Assembly (NCBI RefSeq): GCF_020177335.1
Contig: NZ_JAIVMG010000001.1
Location: 310,001-374,000 of the forward strand
Length of the DNA: 64,000 bases
Direction of reading: 5' to 3'
From: Stappia indica
Lineage (GTDB): Bacteria; Pseudomonadota; Alphaproteobacteria; Rhizobiales; Stappiaceae
The notes below the pieces were generated by a model. That model had not been told where the DNA came from and made no database searches. It saw nothing but the letters and a program-made list of their open reading frames with translations. This document shows, one piece after another, positions 35,777 through 46,196 of the stretch; the stretch's first letter is position 1; each line of letters starts with the position of its first letter. Both the position numbers and the translations under genes were made by a program.

Positions 35777-37003
35777 GTGCCCGCTAAACTGGGGCCGTTG
35801 CCGCGCAGCGGCGCCGGCGTTGCGCCATCGGTTGCCATCGAAATCGACGTCGATGCGGAAATGCCCCGGGCCGGCCCGTGGTTGACCGACGGGCTCGTCG
35901 GCTGGTTCGAGGTCACCACGAAAGACGCCCTGCAGCTGGCAAAGACCCACAACCGGTTTCCCGATGCTATCGCCCACTTTCGCGGACAGCACCGCCCGTC
36001 CACCGAGGATTCCGCACTCACGGAGCTGGTGCACCTCGCCCGGGCTCGCGGGTTGGAGCTTCCGGTCTTCGTCATCGGCGGGCGTGCCGGACAGTACGAC
36101 GGGGCCGTGCGCCCTGCAGCCTATGCGGATCCAAGCCTTTCGGCCCCGCTATTTGGGGAGCGGCTGGGGGACGTGATCCGCGAGATCGGCCGTCTCAGCG
36201 AAATCCGGCTACGGCGGCGGGTGTTCGGCGCCCTGCCGGGAGAGTGGACGGCGGAGAGCCGCGAGCATTCGACCATCGCCTTGCTGGTGCTCGGCCTCAG
36301 TCACCGGTTCGGCGCGGTGTTCGGCGTGGGCGCGGGACGGTTCGAGATCGTCGGAGCCTTCACGTTCGACATGGCGATGCAGTTTCTCGAAGCCCGGCGG
36401 TTCGATGCGGTGCTGATCGATTGTCCGCCGGAGATGGCTATCGACTATGTGACCCGGCTGCGCTTCGATCCCAGGCATGTCAATCTTCCCGTGATCGCTT
36501 GCGCAAGGGATGCGGCGGATGCGGCCCGGTTGCACGCGGCGGGGGCGAGCGATGTGCTGGCCCATGGGCTGGACCCGGCAGAGCTTTCGGAGCGGGTGCG
36601 GATCGCCATCCGTGCCGGAGCGCGGCGCCATCTGGCCGGCGCGTTGCTGCGCCGCTTCCGTCACCGGCATCTGGGCGAACGCGGCCGGCTGCCGCGTGCG
36701 GCCTATGACCGCTACCTTGCCGAACTCAGTCGCATCCTGGCCTTGCAGGGGCGAGAGCCCCTGGCGGTACCACTTACCTCGTTTCATCCTGATCCGCTGT
36801 GGCGGAGCGCGGCGAATGACGAGGCGTTTCGTCCCGCAGGCGGCAATCCGCTGCGCTCTGCGGCGCTCGCCGCCTCGCGCGAGGAGGATTTTGTTGCTAC
36901 GGTCGAGGGGCTGGGCGACATGGTCGTCCTGCGCGACGCCGCCGCCGTCGGCCGGCTGGCCCGTCGCCTGTCATCGATCGTGAGCGCGACCAGCTTCCTC
37001 TGA
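35777..37003 (+). CDS. PleD/PopA-like protein with degenerate receivers and GGDEF domain
   Basis: A 408-residue protein that I read as REC-REC-GGDEF with most signature residues lost. Residues ~20-135 resemble a receiver without its phospho-Asp. Residues ~155-285 resemble a second receiver (FDAVLIDCPPEMAIDYV, with Asp215 kept, but no acidic pair and His for the usual Lys in VLAHGLDP). Residues ~290-408 match a GGDEF outline: AAYDRYLAELSRILALQGR, then REEDF at 368-372 where GGDEF would be, with no RxxD inhibitory site. A diguanylate cyclase activity is improbable. Start is GTG 35777 with GGGAGG seven bases upstream. The domain reading is by pattern only. Confidence 0.6.
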   Translation: MPAKLGPLPRSGAGVAPSVAIEIDVDAEMPRAGPWLTDGLVGWFEVTTKDALQLAKTHNRFPDAIAHFRGQHRPSTEDSALTELVHLARARGLELPVFVIGGRAGQYDGAVRPAAYADPSLSAPLFGERLGDVIREIGRLSEIRLRRRVFGALPGEWTAESREHSTIALLVLGLSHRFGAVFGVGAGRFEIVGAFTFDMAMQFLEARRFDAVLIDCPPEMAIDYVTRLRFDPRHVNLPVIACARDAADAARLHAAGASDVLAHGLDPAELSERVRIAIRAGARRHLAGALLRRFRHRHLGERGRLPRAAYDRYLAELSRILALQGREPLAVPLTSFHPDPLWRSAANDEAFRPAGGNPLRSAALAASREEDFVATVEGLGDMVVLRDAAAVGRLARRLSSIVSATSFL

Positions 37004-37081
37004 GGCGGCGACCCGCGCGCGGATCCGGAACAGACGCCCGCCCGCAACCGGCGGGTGCCGTCAACGCTGAAGGACTGTTTG

Positions 37082-37744
37082 ATGGAAGAAGGCGATCCCC
37101 TGCGTATCGATATCGTGTCAGACGTGATGTGCCCGTGGTGCTATATCGGCAAGCGCCGGCTGGAAAAGGCCCTGGCCGAAGTGCCGGATATCGCCGTCTC
37201 CTTGCGCTGGATGCCGTTTCAGCTCGATGAGACGCTCCCGCCGGAAGGCAAGGACCGGGCGCAGTATCTCAACGAGAAATTCGGCGGAGCGGAGCGGGCC
37301 GAGGCCGCCTATGCGCCGGTGCGGGCGGCGGGCGCCGCGGAAGGCATTCCCTTCGCCTTCGACCGCATTCGCAAATCGCCCAACACCCTCGATTGCCACC
37401 GGCTGATCCTGTGGTCCCGTGCGGAGAACGCCCAGAGCGAAATGGCGGAGCGGCTGTTCCAGCTCTATTTCGTGGAAGGCGCCGATCTGACCGACCCGGA
37501 AACCCTGATCCAGGCCGCCGACGATGTGGGCATGATGTCCGATCTGGTGGCGGAGCTGCTGCCGACCGATTCCGACAAGGACAAGGTGCAGCGGGATCTC
37601 GACAACGCCCGCGCCATCGGGGTTACCGGCGTTCCCTGTTTCATCATCGATGAGCGCTTCATGGTGATGGGGGCGGAAGCGCCGGAAACCCTGGCGGCGG
37701 CAATCCGTCATGCGCATGAGACCCGGCCCGGCAACGGCGCCTGA
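37082..37744 (+). CDS. DsbA-family (FrnE-like) oxidoreductase
   Basis: A 220-residue thioredoxin-fold protein of the FrnE/2-hydroxychromene-2-carboxylate isomerase-like branch. The CPWC active site is in VMCPWCYIGKRRLEKAL, the cis-Pro region is GVTGVPCFIIDERF, and there is no signal peptide, so it is cytoplasmic. FrnE-like proteins act as thiol oxidoreductases or isomerases in stress response. I use ATG 37082 with AAGGAC upstream; a GTG nine codons earlier is also open. It follows the PleD-like gene by 78 bases. Confidence 0.9.
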   Translation: MEEGDPLRIDIVSDVMCPWCYIGKRRLEKALAEVPDIAVSLRWMPFQLDETLPPEGKDRAQYLNEKFGGAERAEAAYAPVRAAGAAEGIPFAFDRIRKSPNTLDCHRLILWSRAENAQSEMAERLFQLYFVEGADLTDPETLIQAADDVGMMSDLVAELLPTDSDKDKVQRDLDNARAIGVTGVPCFIIDERFMVMGAEAPETLAAAIRHAHETRPGNGA

Positions 37745-38700
37745 CCGCGCTGTCTCCGCTGCCTCAAAAACCAGAGTAAAATTTTCTCACTTTGAGTTCC
37801 CCAGCCATGTTTGAAGTAATTAAGAATTCTGCTCTGACGTGGATAGGAATTATAGGTGGGGCGATAACGCTTATCTCTAATATTCAAGGTATTGTTGAGC
37901 TGGGGAAGTGGGCTGATTGGCTGATTCTTAAGTGGCGCGCAACGGTTTTTCCTATTTTCTCAGGATTTATTGATCTCATCGGATTCAAGGTTTCGTCCAT
38001 CGCCATATCAATGATCGCGATGGCGGTATTTGTTAGCGCTATTGCTATCGGTTCGAATTTCGAAAAAAGAATAAAGGTAGATTCCGACGAAGAGTGGAGG
38101 TGGGGCCGAGGGAGGATATTTAATGCCCGAGTCCTATTTGGTATATTTATGTACTCATTTCATGCTTTAATTGTTTTTTCTATAAATAAAATTTCATTTA
38201 TTTATAATTTGTATTTTAATTTCCCATATATTTTTATTTCTCTTCTTTACGTTTTATATGTCGGAGCAATCGTGATTGGGTTGAAAGGATGGCCTCTATG
38301 GACCTCTATATCTATTGCGGCAAGCATGATTTTTTTTAGCTTTATTTTTGGTTATGCGGCAACTTCTTCCCAGGAGGCGGGTGTCTCTGATACTGCGTCA
38401 TTTTTCCTTTCGGGAATTAGCGCTATACTTTGCGGATTGATCGTAGTGGGGGTAGCGCCCCCTCTCACTTTTACACGCAGGATATACTTCCTGAATTTTG
38501 GTGTCGCCTGCGTGATTGCACTCAGTCAGATTGGTCGTCTTGGAGCTTCCGTTACGCCCTGAGCTCCCAAGATCGGTTGAGTTTTCTTCAAAACATACCC
38601 GGAGCGCCACAGGCACGCCGGGATCTTTCGTTTTTTGGCCATTGATTGAGAATGCCTCGCCTTGAGGCCTGTTCCAGCGATCTGGGGATGACGCCGAGAA
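37745..38700. other. AT-rich island between the dsbA-like gene and eno
   Basis: Base composition drops sharply here, with long A/T runs around 38130-38360, against strongly GC-rich flanks. It holds one membrane-protein gene and no transposase, integrase or obvious direct repeats. The boundary on the eno side lies near the hairpin at 38728-38766. Confidence 0.7.
37807..38562 (+). CDS. Orphan polytopic membrane protein, AT-rich
   Basis: A 251-residue protein with about seven hydrophobic segments (for example WIGIIGGAITLISNIQGIV, SSIAISMIAMAVFVSAIAIG, FPYIFISLLYVLYVGAIVI, ISIAASMIFFSFIFGYAA). The first membrane segment lies right at the N-terminus, with a charged loop NFEKRIKVDSDEEWRWGRG before segment three. 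I do not recognise it. Codons are A/T-rich, unlike all neighbours, which points to recent transfer. Start is uncertain: ATG 37807 or TTG 37792, neither with a good ribosome site. It resembles small membrane effectors only in the broadest sense. Confidence 0.7.
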   Translation: MFEVIKNSALTWIGIIGGAITLISNIQGIVELGKWADWLILKWRATVFPIFSGFIDLIGFKVSSIAISMIAMAVFVSAIAIGSNFEKRIKVDSDEEWRWGRGRIFNARVLFGIFMYSFHALIVFSINKISFIYNLYFNFPYIFISLLYVLYVGAIVIGLKGWPLWTSISIAASMIFFSFIFGYAATSSQEAGVSDTASFFLSGISAILCGLIVVGVAPPLTFTRRIYFLNFGVACVIALSQIGRLGASVTP

Positions 38701-38727
38701 GCGCCGTTGCCCCTTGTTTGCAGTCTG

Positions 38728-38766
38728 ACGGCGGCCCATCGGAGAAACGGGCCGCCGTTCGTTTTA
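38728..38766 (+). terminator. Intrinsic terminator between AT-rich gene and eno
   Basis: A perfect 10-bp stem (38728-38737 with 38749-38758, loop of 11) is followed on the plus strand by TCGTTTT. The same stem lies about 30 bases after the eno stop on the minus strand, so it may serve both convergent transcripts. Confidence 0.7.
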
Positions 38767-38786
38767 GCTGCTATCGGGCCACCGGC

Positions 38787-40190
<1,404 letters not shown>

Positions 40191-41042
40191 TCAGGCGGTG
40201 GCGCGGTACTTCTTGGACACCGCGTCGATCTCCATCAACTCCTGAAGAAGTCCCTTCAGGTCCTTGAGGGCAATCATGTTCGGCCCGTCGGAGGAGATGG
40301 TGTTGTCCGGATCCGGATGGGTCTCGATAAAGAGGCCGCCGACGCCGACGGCAACGGCCGCGCGCGCCAGCACCGCGACCATCTCGCGCTCGCCGCCCGA
40401 GGAGTCACCCTTGCCGCCGGGTTGTTGCACCGAGTGGGTGGCGTCGAAGACGACCGGCGCGCCGGTGGCGGCCATCACCGGCAGCGCGCGCATGTCGGAC
40501 ACCAGCGTGTTGTAGCCAAAGGACGCGCCGCGCTCGGTCAGGAGCACGTTGGGATTGCCGCTCTCGACGATCTTGGTCAGAACGTTCTTCATGTCCCAGG
40601 GGGCGAGGAACTGGCCCTTCTTGACGTTGACCACCGCCCCGGTCTTTGCAGCCGCGACGAGGATGTCGGTCTGGCGGCACAGGAAGGCCGGGATCTGCAG
40701 CACGTCCACCACTTCCGCCACCGGCGCGCACTGCTCGGCCGAGTGGATATCGGTCAGCACCGGCATGCCGTAGGTCTCCCGGATCTCGGCAAAGACCGGC
40801 AGGGCCTCATCGAGGCCAACGCCCCGGCTTGCGGACAGAGACGTGCGGTTTGCCTTGTCGAAGGAAGCCTTGAACACGACGCCAATCCCGAGCGCGTCGG
40901 TAATTTCCTTCACCGCGGCGGCGCATTCCAGCACATGCGCCCGGCTCTCCATCTGGCAGGGGCCGGCAATCAGGGCAAAGGGTGCCGAATTGTCAAAAGT
41001 GACCGTGCCCGCACGCACGGTGGTGTTGCAGTTTACCGTCAT
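40191..41042 (-). CDS. kdsA: 3-deoxy-8-phosphooctulonate synthase (KDO8P synthase)
   Basis: A 283-residue enzyme that joins phosphoenolpyruvate and arabinose-5-phosphate to make KDO-8-phosphate for lipopolysaccharide. Motifs are [34 protein letters not shown], the FLCRQTDIL segment, and [15 protein letters not shown] start at ATG 41042 (GGAG upstream); the longer frame adds a leader lacking homology. It is upstream of eno on the same strand with 129 bases between, a conserved alphaproteobacterial pairing that shares the need for phosphoenolpyruvate. Confidence 0.96.
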   Translation of the reverse strand: MTVNCNTTVRAGTVTFDNSAPFALIAGPCQMESRAHVLECAAAVKEITDALGIGVVFKASFDKANRTSLSASRGVGLDEALPVFAEIRETYGMPVLTDIHSAEQCAPVAEVVDVLQIPAFLCRQTDILVAAAKTGAVVNVKKGQFLAPWDMKNVLTKIVESGNPNVLLTERGASFGYNTLVSDMRALPVMAATGAPVVFDATHSVQQPGGKGDSSGGEREMVAVLARAAVAVGVGGLFIETHPDPDNTISSDGPNMIALKDLKGLLQELMEIDAVSKKYRATA

Positions 41043-41262
41043 TTCGGAATCAGCTCCTACATTGCCCCCGAGGCCGGCAGTTCCCGGTTGATTAAACGCA
41101 TCCCCCCCCATTCGCAAGCGCCGGCAGGCATGCATGTATAGTGGGGCTTCGGGATTGGGGGAGAACCTCCCGGATCGGCCGCTTCGACTTGGTTCTTGGC
41201 ATCAGCCGGGATACACAACCACATTAGCTGTTTCAGCACGGCATATTTGAGAAGGTACGCGC

Positions 41263-42144
41263 ATGGCTCCGACGAAAATTCGCAAGGCGGTTCTTCCGGT
41301 CGCCGGTCTTGGTACCCGCTTCCTGCCCGCGACCAAGGCGGTGCCAAAGGAAATGCTGACCATCGTCGACCGGCCGATCATTCAATATGTGGTCGACGAG
41401 GCACGGAACGCCGGCATCGAGCACATCGTCTTCGTCACCGGCCGCAACAAGCATGTGATCGAGGATCACTTCGACATCGCCTATGAGCTGGAACACACAC
41501 TGATGGAGCGGGACAAGAAATCGGCGATGGCGCTGCTCGACGCGATCCGACCGGCGCCCGGCACCACCAGCTTTACCCGCCAGCAGGCGCCGCTCGGTCT
41601 GGGCCATGCCATCTGGTGCGCCCGTGATCTCGTCGGCAACGAGCCCTTTGCCGTCATGCTGCCGGACGTGCTGGTCAAGGCCGAGGTCGGCTGTCTGGCC
41701 CAGATGGTACATACCTACGAGGAGCGCGGCGGCAATGTGGTTGCCGTGGACGAGGTGGCGCCGGATCAGACCCACAATTACGGCATCGTCGACCCGCAGG
41801 ACTGGGATGGCGGCCGCGAGATTTCCATCAAGGGCATGGTGGAGAAGCCGGCGCCGGGGACCGCGCCGTCCAACCTCAGCCTGACCGGCCGCTATATTCT
41901 TCAGCCGGAAATCTTCGATCTGCTGCAGACCCAGGAAACCGGCGCGGGCGGCGAAATCCAGCTCACCGATGCGATGATCGCCCTGATGAAGACGCAAAAC
42001 TTCAGCGCGGTCGCCTATGAGGGGCGCAGCTTCGACTGTGGCTCCAAGCCGGGCTTCCTGGCGGCGAATATCGCCTATGCGCTCGACAACGACGAACTGG
42101 CCGGCCAGATCCGTCCCCTGCTTGCGGAAATCCTGAATTCCTGA
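41263..42144 (+). CDS. galU: UTP-glucose-1-phosphate uridylyltransferase
   Basis: A 293-residue UDP-glucose pyrophosphorylase. The nucleotide-binding signature [21 protein letters not shown], the [13 protein letters not shown] segment and [13 protein letters not shown] are all typical. UDP-glucose feeds exopolysaccharide, cell-envelope glycans and, after oxidation, UDP-glucuronate. GAGAAGG lies seven bases before the ATG. The next gene, an epimerase, starts 48 bases later and is probably co-transcribed, which suggests a UDP-glucose to UDP-galacturonate route. Confidence 0.96.
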   Translation: MAPTKIRKAVLPVAGLGTRFLPATKAVPKEMLTIVDRPIIQYVVDEARNAGIEHIVFVTGRNKHVIEDHFDIAYELEHTLMERDKKSAMALLDAIRPAPGTTSFTRQQAPLGLGHAIWCARDLVGNEPFAVMLPDVLVKAEVGCLAQMVHTYEERGGNVVAVDEVAPDQTHNYGIVDPQDWDGGREISIKGMVEKPAPGTAPSNLSLTGRYILQPEIFDLLQTQETGAGGEIQLTDAMIALMKTQNFSAVAYEGRSFDCGSKPGFLAANIAYALDNDELAGQIRPLLAEILNS

Positions 42145-42192
42145 CCGGGTGTTCCACCCCTCGCCGCTTACCGTTGCCTTCGATATCGGATC

Positions 42193-43209
42193 ATGATGCG
42201 CACTGTTCTTGTCACCGGCTCCGCCGGCTTCATCGGGTTTCACGTTTGCCAGCGGCTTCTTGCCGATGGCTGGCGGGTTGTCGGCCTTGACAGCGTCAGC
42301 CCCTATTACGATCCGGAGTTGAAGGAGGCGCGGGTGGCGATCCTGCGTCGGTCCAACCGGTTTCAGGAAGCGCGGATGTCGCTGGAGGATCGCGAGGCGG
42401 TGCTGGCGCTGGTGGAGCGTGAAGCGCCGTCGCGGATCATCCATCTCGCCGCCCAGCCGGGGGTGCGCTACTCGCTGACCGAGCCGCAGGCCTATGTGGA
42501 CGCCAATGTCACCGGTTTCCTGACGGTTCTGGAGGCGGCGCGTGCCTTTCCGGTGGAGCATCTCGTCTATGCCTCCACCTCCTCGGTCTACGGGCTCGAC
42601 GGGGCGATGCCGCTGTCGCCCCATCGCGGCGGCAATCATCCGATCTCGCTTTATGCGGCGACGAAGAAAGCGAACGAGGCGATGGCGCACAGCTATTCGC
42701 ATCTGTTCAAGATCCCGGTGACGGGCTTGCGCTTCTTTACCGTCTACGGCCCCTGGGCGCGGCCGGACATGGCGCTTTACAAGTTCACCCAGGCGATCCT
42801 CGCCGGCGAGCCGATCGACATCTACAACAACGGCCAGATGGTGCGCGACTTCACCTATGTGGATGATATCGTCGAAGGCATCGTGCGCATCGCCGACCGG
42901 CCGGCGGCGGAGGATCCCGACTGGCAGCCGCTCGATCCGGATCCGGCGAGCAGCGGCGGCGCGCCCTACCGGCTCTACAACATCGGCAATTCGCAGCCGG
43001 TGGAGCTGATGAGCTACGTCGAGGCCATCGAGGAAGCCTGCGGGCGCAAGGCTATCCGCAACTACATGCCGCTGCAGCCGGGCGATGTGCTGTCGACCTG
43101 GGCCGATGTGGAAGACCTGATCGAGGTCACCGGGTTCCGGCCGCAAACCAGCGTGCGTGATGGCGTCAAGGCCTTCGTCGACTGGTACCGCGCCCACTAC
43201 AACGTCTGA
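42193..43209 (+). CDS. NAD-dependent sugar-nucleotide epimerase, UDP-glucuronate 4-epimerase type
   Basis: A 338-residue short-chain dehydrogenase/reductase-like epimerase. NAD binds at VTGSAGFIGFHVCQRLL, the catalytic Tyr/Lys pair is in SLYAATKKANE, and the product-loop LRFFTVYGPWARPDMALYKF is characteristic of UDP-glucuronate epimerases (LpsL/Cap1J-like). It would make UDP-galacturonate for lipopolysaccharide or capsule. Two adjacent ATGs at 42193 and 42196 are both possible starts. Confidence 0.9.
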   Translation: MMRTVLVTGSAGFIGFHVCQRLLADGWRVVGLDSVSPYYDPELKEARVAILRRSNRFQEARMSLEDREAVLALVEREAPSRIIHLAAQPGVRYSLTEPQAYVDANVTGFLTVLEAARAFPVEHLVYASTSSVYGLDGAMPLSPHRGGNHPISLYAATKKANEAMAHSYSHLFKIPVTGLRFFTVYGPWARPDMALYKFTQAILAGEPIDIYNNGQMVRDFTYVDDIVEGIVRIADRPAAEDPDWQPLDPDPASSGGAPYRLYNIGNSQPVELMSYVEAIEEACGRKAIRNYMPLQPGDVLSTWADVEDLIEVTGFRPQTSVRDGVKAFVDWYRAHYNV

Positions 43210-43560
43210 CGGCAGGGCGGCGAGCCACGCCGTTCCGGCTCGGACCTATTGAAACCGCGCGCTTTGGGGCTCCCCGATCCCGGCTCGGGGGCCGGGATGA
43301 CGCCGAGGCGCGGGGCATCGACTTCAGTCATACGGGGCATTGCGGTCACCCTTGACGCACGCATGAGAGACAACTCACCGCAATGAGTTGCTGACCCCAC
43401 TTCATGGGCAAGGGCGGCTCTACACCGGACATCGCCTCACGCTCCGCGTCCTCCCGGACGGAGCGCAAGCGGAGATCCGGGATCGGAGAGCCACGGCCCT
43501 GTCGGCTCAAGCCCTTTGGAAACGTGCGCCCTTTTCGCCCCTTGTTCCCTGCCCCCGGAG
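43210..43560. repeat. Intergenic palindromic repeat-like sequence
   Basis: This 350-base gap between convergent genes has no convincing gene. It holds GC-rich dyads: ATCCCGGC-N6-GCCGGGAT at 43277-43298 and CGCTCCG-N12-CGGAGCG at 43440-43465, the latter followed by GGAGATCCGGGATCGG. The wording (GATCCCGG, CCGGGAT, GACGGAGCG) is like the palindromic intergenic elements common in Rhizobiales chromosomes. Family identity is inferred. Confidence 0.45.
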
Positions 43561-44940
43561 CTATTTCCCCTGGTTGGCGGCCTTCGCGGCCTTTTCCGCC
43601 TTGGCGGCGGCGAAGCGGGCGCGCAGCTCTTCCGCCTTGCCCGGTTTCACCGTCTGGCGGGCGCGGCCAAGCGCCAGCGCGTCGGCCGGCACCTCTTCGG
43701 TGACGACGCTGCCGGCGGCGAGATAGGCGCCATCGCCGATGCGCACCGGCGCGACCAGGGTGGAGTTGGAGCCGATGAAGCTGTTGGCACCGATTTCCGT
43801 CAGGTGCTTTCCGAAACCATCGTAGTTGCAGGTGATGGTGCCCGCGCCGATGTTTGCCTTGGCGCCGACGGTGGCATCACCGATGTAGCTGAGATGGTTG
43901 ACCTTCGCGCCCTCATCGACCCGCGCATTCTTGATCTCGACGAAATTTCCGATATGCGCGCCGGCACCGATCCGCGCCCCCGGGCGCAGACGGGCATAGG
44001 GCCCGGCGGTGACGCGGGCGCCGACGTCAGCCCCCTCCAGATGCGAAAAGGCGCGGATGCGGGTGCCATCGGCAACCGAGACGCCGGGGGCGAACACCAC
44101 ATTCGGCTCGATCACCACATCGCGGCCAAGCCTTGTGTCGTGGGAAAAGAACACGGTTTCCGGCGCGACCAGCGTGGCACCGTCAAGCATGGCCGCCCCG
44201 CGGCGGCGGGACTGGAACTCCGCCTCCACCGCCGCGAGCTGGACGCGGGTGTTGATCCCCTGCACCTCGGCTTCCGGCGCGGTTTCGGCGGCGACGTTGA
44301 GCCCTTGCGCCCGGGCGATCTCGACCGCATCGGTGAGGTAGAATTCATTCTGGGCATTGGCGTTGCCGATGGCCTCCAGAATGTCGGCGAAGTGCGTGCC
44401 GCGAAAACCCATGATCCCCGAATTGCAGAAGGTGACCGCCCGCTCCGCCGCGCTGGCGTCCTTTTCCTCGCGAATCGCCGTCAGGTTGTCGCCTTCAGTC
44501 AAAAGCCGACCATAGCCGGTCGGGTCGGCGGCTTCAAAACCGAGGACGACCACATCGGCGCCGGCGGTCAGGCGCTGGCGCACCCGGGCAATCGTTTCCG
44601 GCGTGACGAGCGGGGTATCGCCGAACAGGACGAGGATGTGATCGGCGGGCTCGGCATAGGCCGGTGCGGCGCTACGGGCGGCATGGGCCGTGCCGAGCCG
44701 TTCCACCTGCTCATGGATTGAGGCGGCGGGATCCAGCGCCGCGACATGGCCGGCAAGCTCCGGCATCTGCGGGCCGATGACCACGGCCACCTGATCGCAC
44801 CCGGCGGAGCGCACGGCCTTCAGCACATGTCCGACAAGCGACAGCCCCCCGACCTCATGCAGCACCTTCGGGAGCTGCGATTTCATGCGGGTGCCAAGGC
44901 CGGCGGCCAGAATGATCGCGAGACAGGACTGAGTGCGCAT
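43561..44940 (-). CDS. glmU: Bifunctional UDP-N-acetylglucosamine pyrophosphorylase / glucosamine-1-phosphate acetyltransferase
   Basis: A 459-residue bifunctional enzyme that makes UDP-GlcNAc for peptidoglycan and lipopolysaccharide. The N-terminal uridylyltransferase domain opens LAIILAAGLGTRMKSQLPKVLHEV. The C-terminal left-handed beta-helix acetyltransferase domain (about residues 255-440) has hexapeptide repeats and the catalytic-site segment RLRPGARIGAGAHIGNFVEIKNA. ATG 44940 is preferred because GAGG lies six bases upstream and abuts the alternative ATG at 44946. The C-terminal tail is Ala/Lys-rich. Confidence 0.96.
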   Translation of the reverse strand: MRTQSCLAIILAAGLGTRMKSQLPKVLHEVGGLSLVGHVLKAVRSAGCDQVAVVIGPQMPELAGHVAALDPAASIHEQVERLGTAHAARSAAPAYAEPADHILVLFGDTPLVTPETIARVRQRLTAGADVVVLGFEAADPTGYGRLLTEGDNLTAIREEKDASAAERAVTFCNSGIMGFRGTHFADILEAIGNANAQNEFYLTDAVEIARAQGLNVAAETAPEAEVQGINTRVQLAAVEAEFQSRRRGAAMLDGATLVAPETVFFSHDTRLGRDVVIEPNVVFAPGVSVADGTRIRAFSHLEGADVGARVTAGPYARLRPGARIGAGAHIGNFVEIKNARVDEGAKVNHLSYIGDATVGAKANIGAGTITCNYDGFGKHLTEIGANSFIGSNSTLVAPVRIGDGAYLAAGSVVTEEVPADALALGRARQTVKPGKAEELRARFAAAKAEKAAKAANQGK

Positions 44941-45150
44941 CGGCATCCTCAAGATGGGGTCAGGAATGAGGGTCAGTCACCACGACGCGCGCGCGCTCGT
45001 CAAGTCATGGCGTGCGCGATCGGAAAAACTGTTCCGTGAAACACATTCACCTGAGACGATCTGTGCCCTGTTGTCGCAGGCGAAGCTGTGCAAGTAAGGG
45101 CGACGGCGCGGCGCGACGCGACCCGCGTGGATGGAAGACAGAGGATGGCA

Positions 45151-46143
45151 ATGACGGACGGGGTGGTCGAACAGATGCAAGGCGAAGCCGAGGAACCGAG
45201 GCTGATGCATTTCCCGGTGACGTTTTTCGCAGCGGTGATGGGGCTGGCCGGGTTCGGTCTCGCCACCCGGCAGATCGAGCTGGCGCTTGACCTGCCCTTT
45301 ACCGCCAGCCGGTTGGTGATCGGGGCAACGGCGCTGGTCTTCCTTGCCATTGCCGTCTTCTTCATCGCCAAGGGCCTGCGCTATCCGGCGGCGTTGCGGG
45401 CGGAATGGAACCATCCGGTGCGCATCGCCTTCTTTCCGGCGATCACCATTGGCGTCTTGCTGATCTCCGCTGGCCTGCTGCCTGTGTCGGAGCCGCTGGC
45501 GCGTGGTCTGTGGTGCGCGGCAACGGTTGCCCATCTGGCGGTGACCCTTGGCGTCGTTTCCGCCTGGATCAGCCACCGGCCGTTCGAACAGGCGCATCTG
45601 ACCCCGGCCTGGTTCATTCCCGCCGTCGGCAATGTGCTGGTGCCGGTCGCTGGCGTGCGCCTTGGCTATGTGGAGGTGTCGTGGTTCTTCTTCTCGGTCG
45701 GCATCCTGTTCTGGCTGGTGTTCCTGACGCTGGTGTTCAACCGGCTGATCTTTCACAACCCGCTGCCGGAACGGCTGTTGCCGACCCTGGTGATCCTGAT
45801 CGCTCCGCCCTCCGCCGGCTTCATCGCCTGGCAGGAAATCAACGGCGGTGCGCTCGATCCGCTGGCCCGGGTGCTCTACTACGTCGCGGTGATGTTCGTG
45901 CTGATTCTCCTGACCCAGGTGCACCGGCTGTTCCGCCTGCCCTTCACCATGTCCTGGTGGGCCTATTCCTTCCCGCTCGCCGCCTTCACCATCGCCTCGG
46001 CCCATTTCGGCACCCGCACCGGGTCCGAGTTTCACATGGCGGCGATGTACGCGACCTATGCGGTGCTGGCCGTGGTGATCGCGCTTTTGCTCGTCAAGAC
46101 CGGCCGGGGAATCCTGCGCGGTGAGATCTGCCGCCCGGAATGA
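45151..46143 (+). CDS. TDT/TehA-SLAC1 family transporter
   Basis: A 330-residue membrane protein with ten predicted helices, of the tellurite-resistance/dicarboxylate transporter family that includes TehA and plant SLAC1 anion channels. Helix-1 reads FPVTFFAAVMGLAGFGLA, and a phenylalanine-rich mid region WFFFSVGILFWLVFLTLVF resembles the SLAC1-fold pore lining. Anion or dicarboxylate export is the family theme. I start at ATG 45151, where GAGG is six bases upstream; ATG 45145 abuts it. Confidence 0.9.
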   Translation: MTDGVVEQMQGEAEEPRLMHFPVTFFAAVMGLAGFGLATRQIELALDLPFTASRLVIGATALVFLAIAVFFIAKGLRYPAALRAEWNHPVRIAFFPAITIGVLLISAGLLPVSEPLARGLWCAATVAHLAVTLGVVSAWISHRPFEQAHLTPAWFIPAVGNVLVPVAGVRLGYVEVSWFFFSVGILFWLVFLTLVFNRLIFHNPLPERLLPTLVILIAPPSAGFIAWQEINGGALDPLARVLYYVAVMFVLILLTQVHRLFRLPFTMSWWAYSFPLAAFTIASAHFGTRTGSEFHMAAMYATYAVLAVVIALLLVKTGRGILRGEICRPE

Positions 46144-46196
46144 AACTTTGGCCGGCGGGGGCTGCCCCCCTCGCCCGCCCCTTCGCGGGCCTTGCG

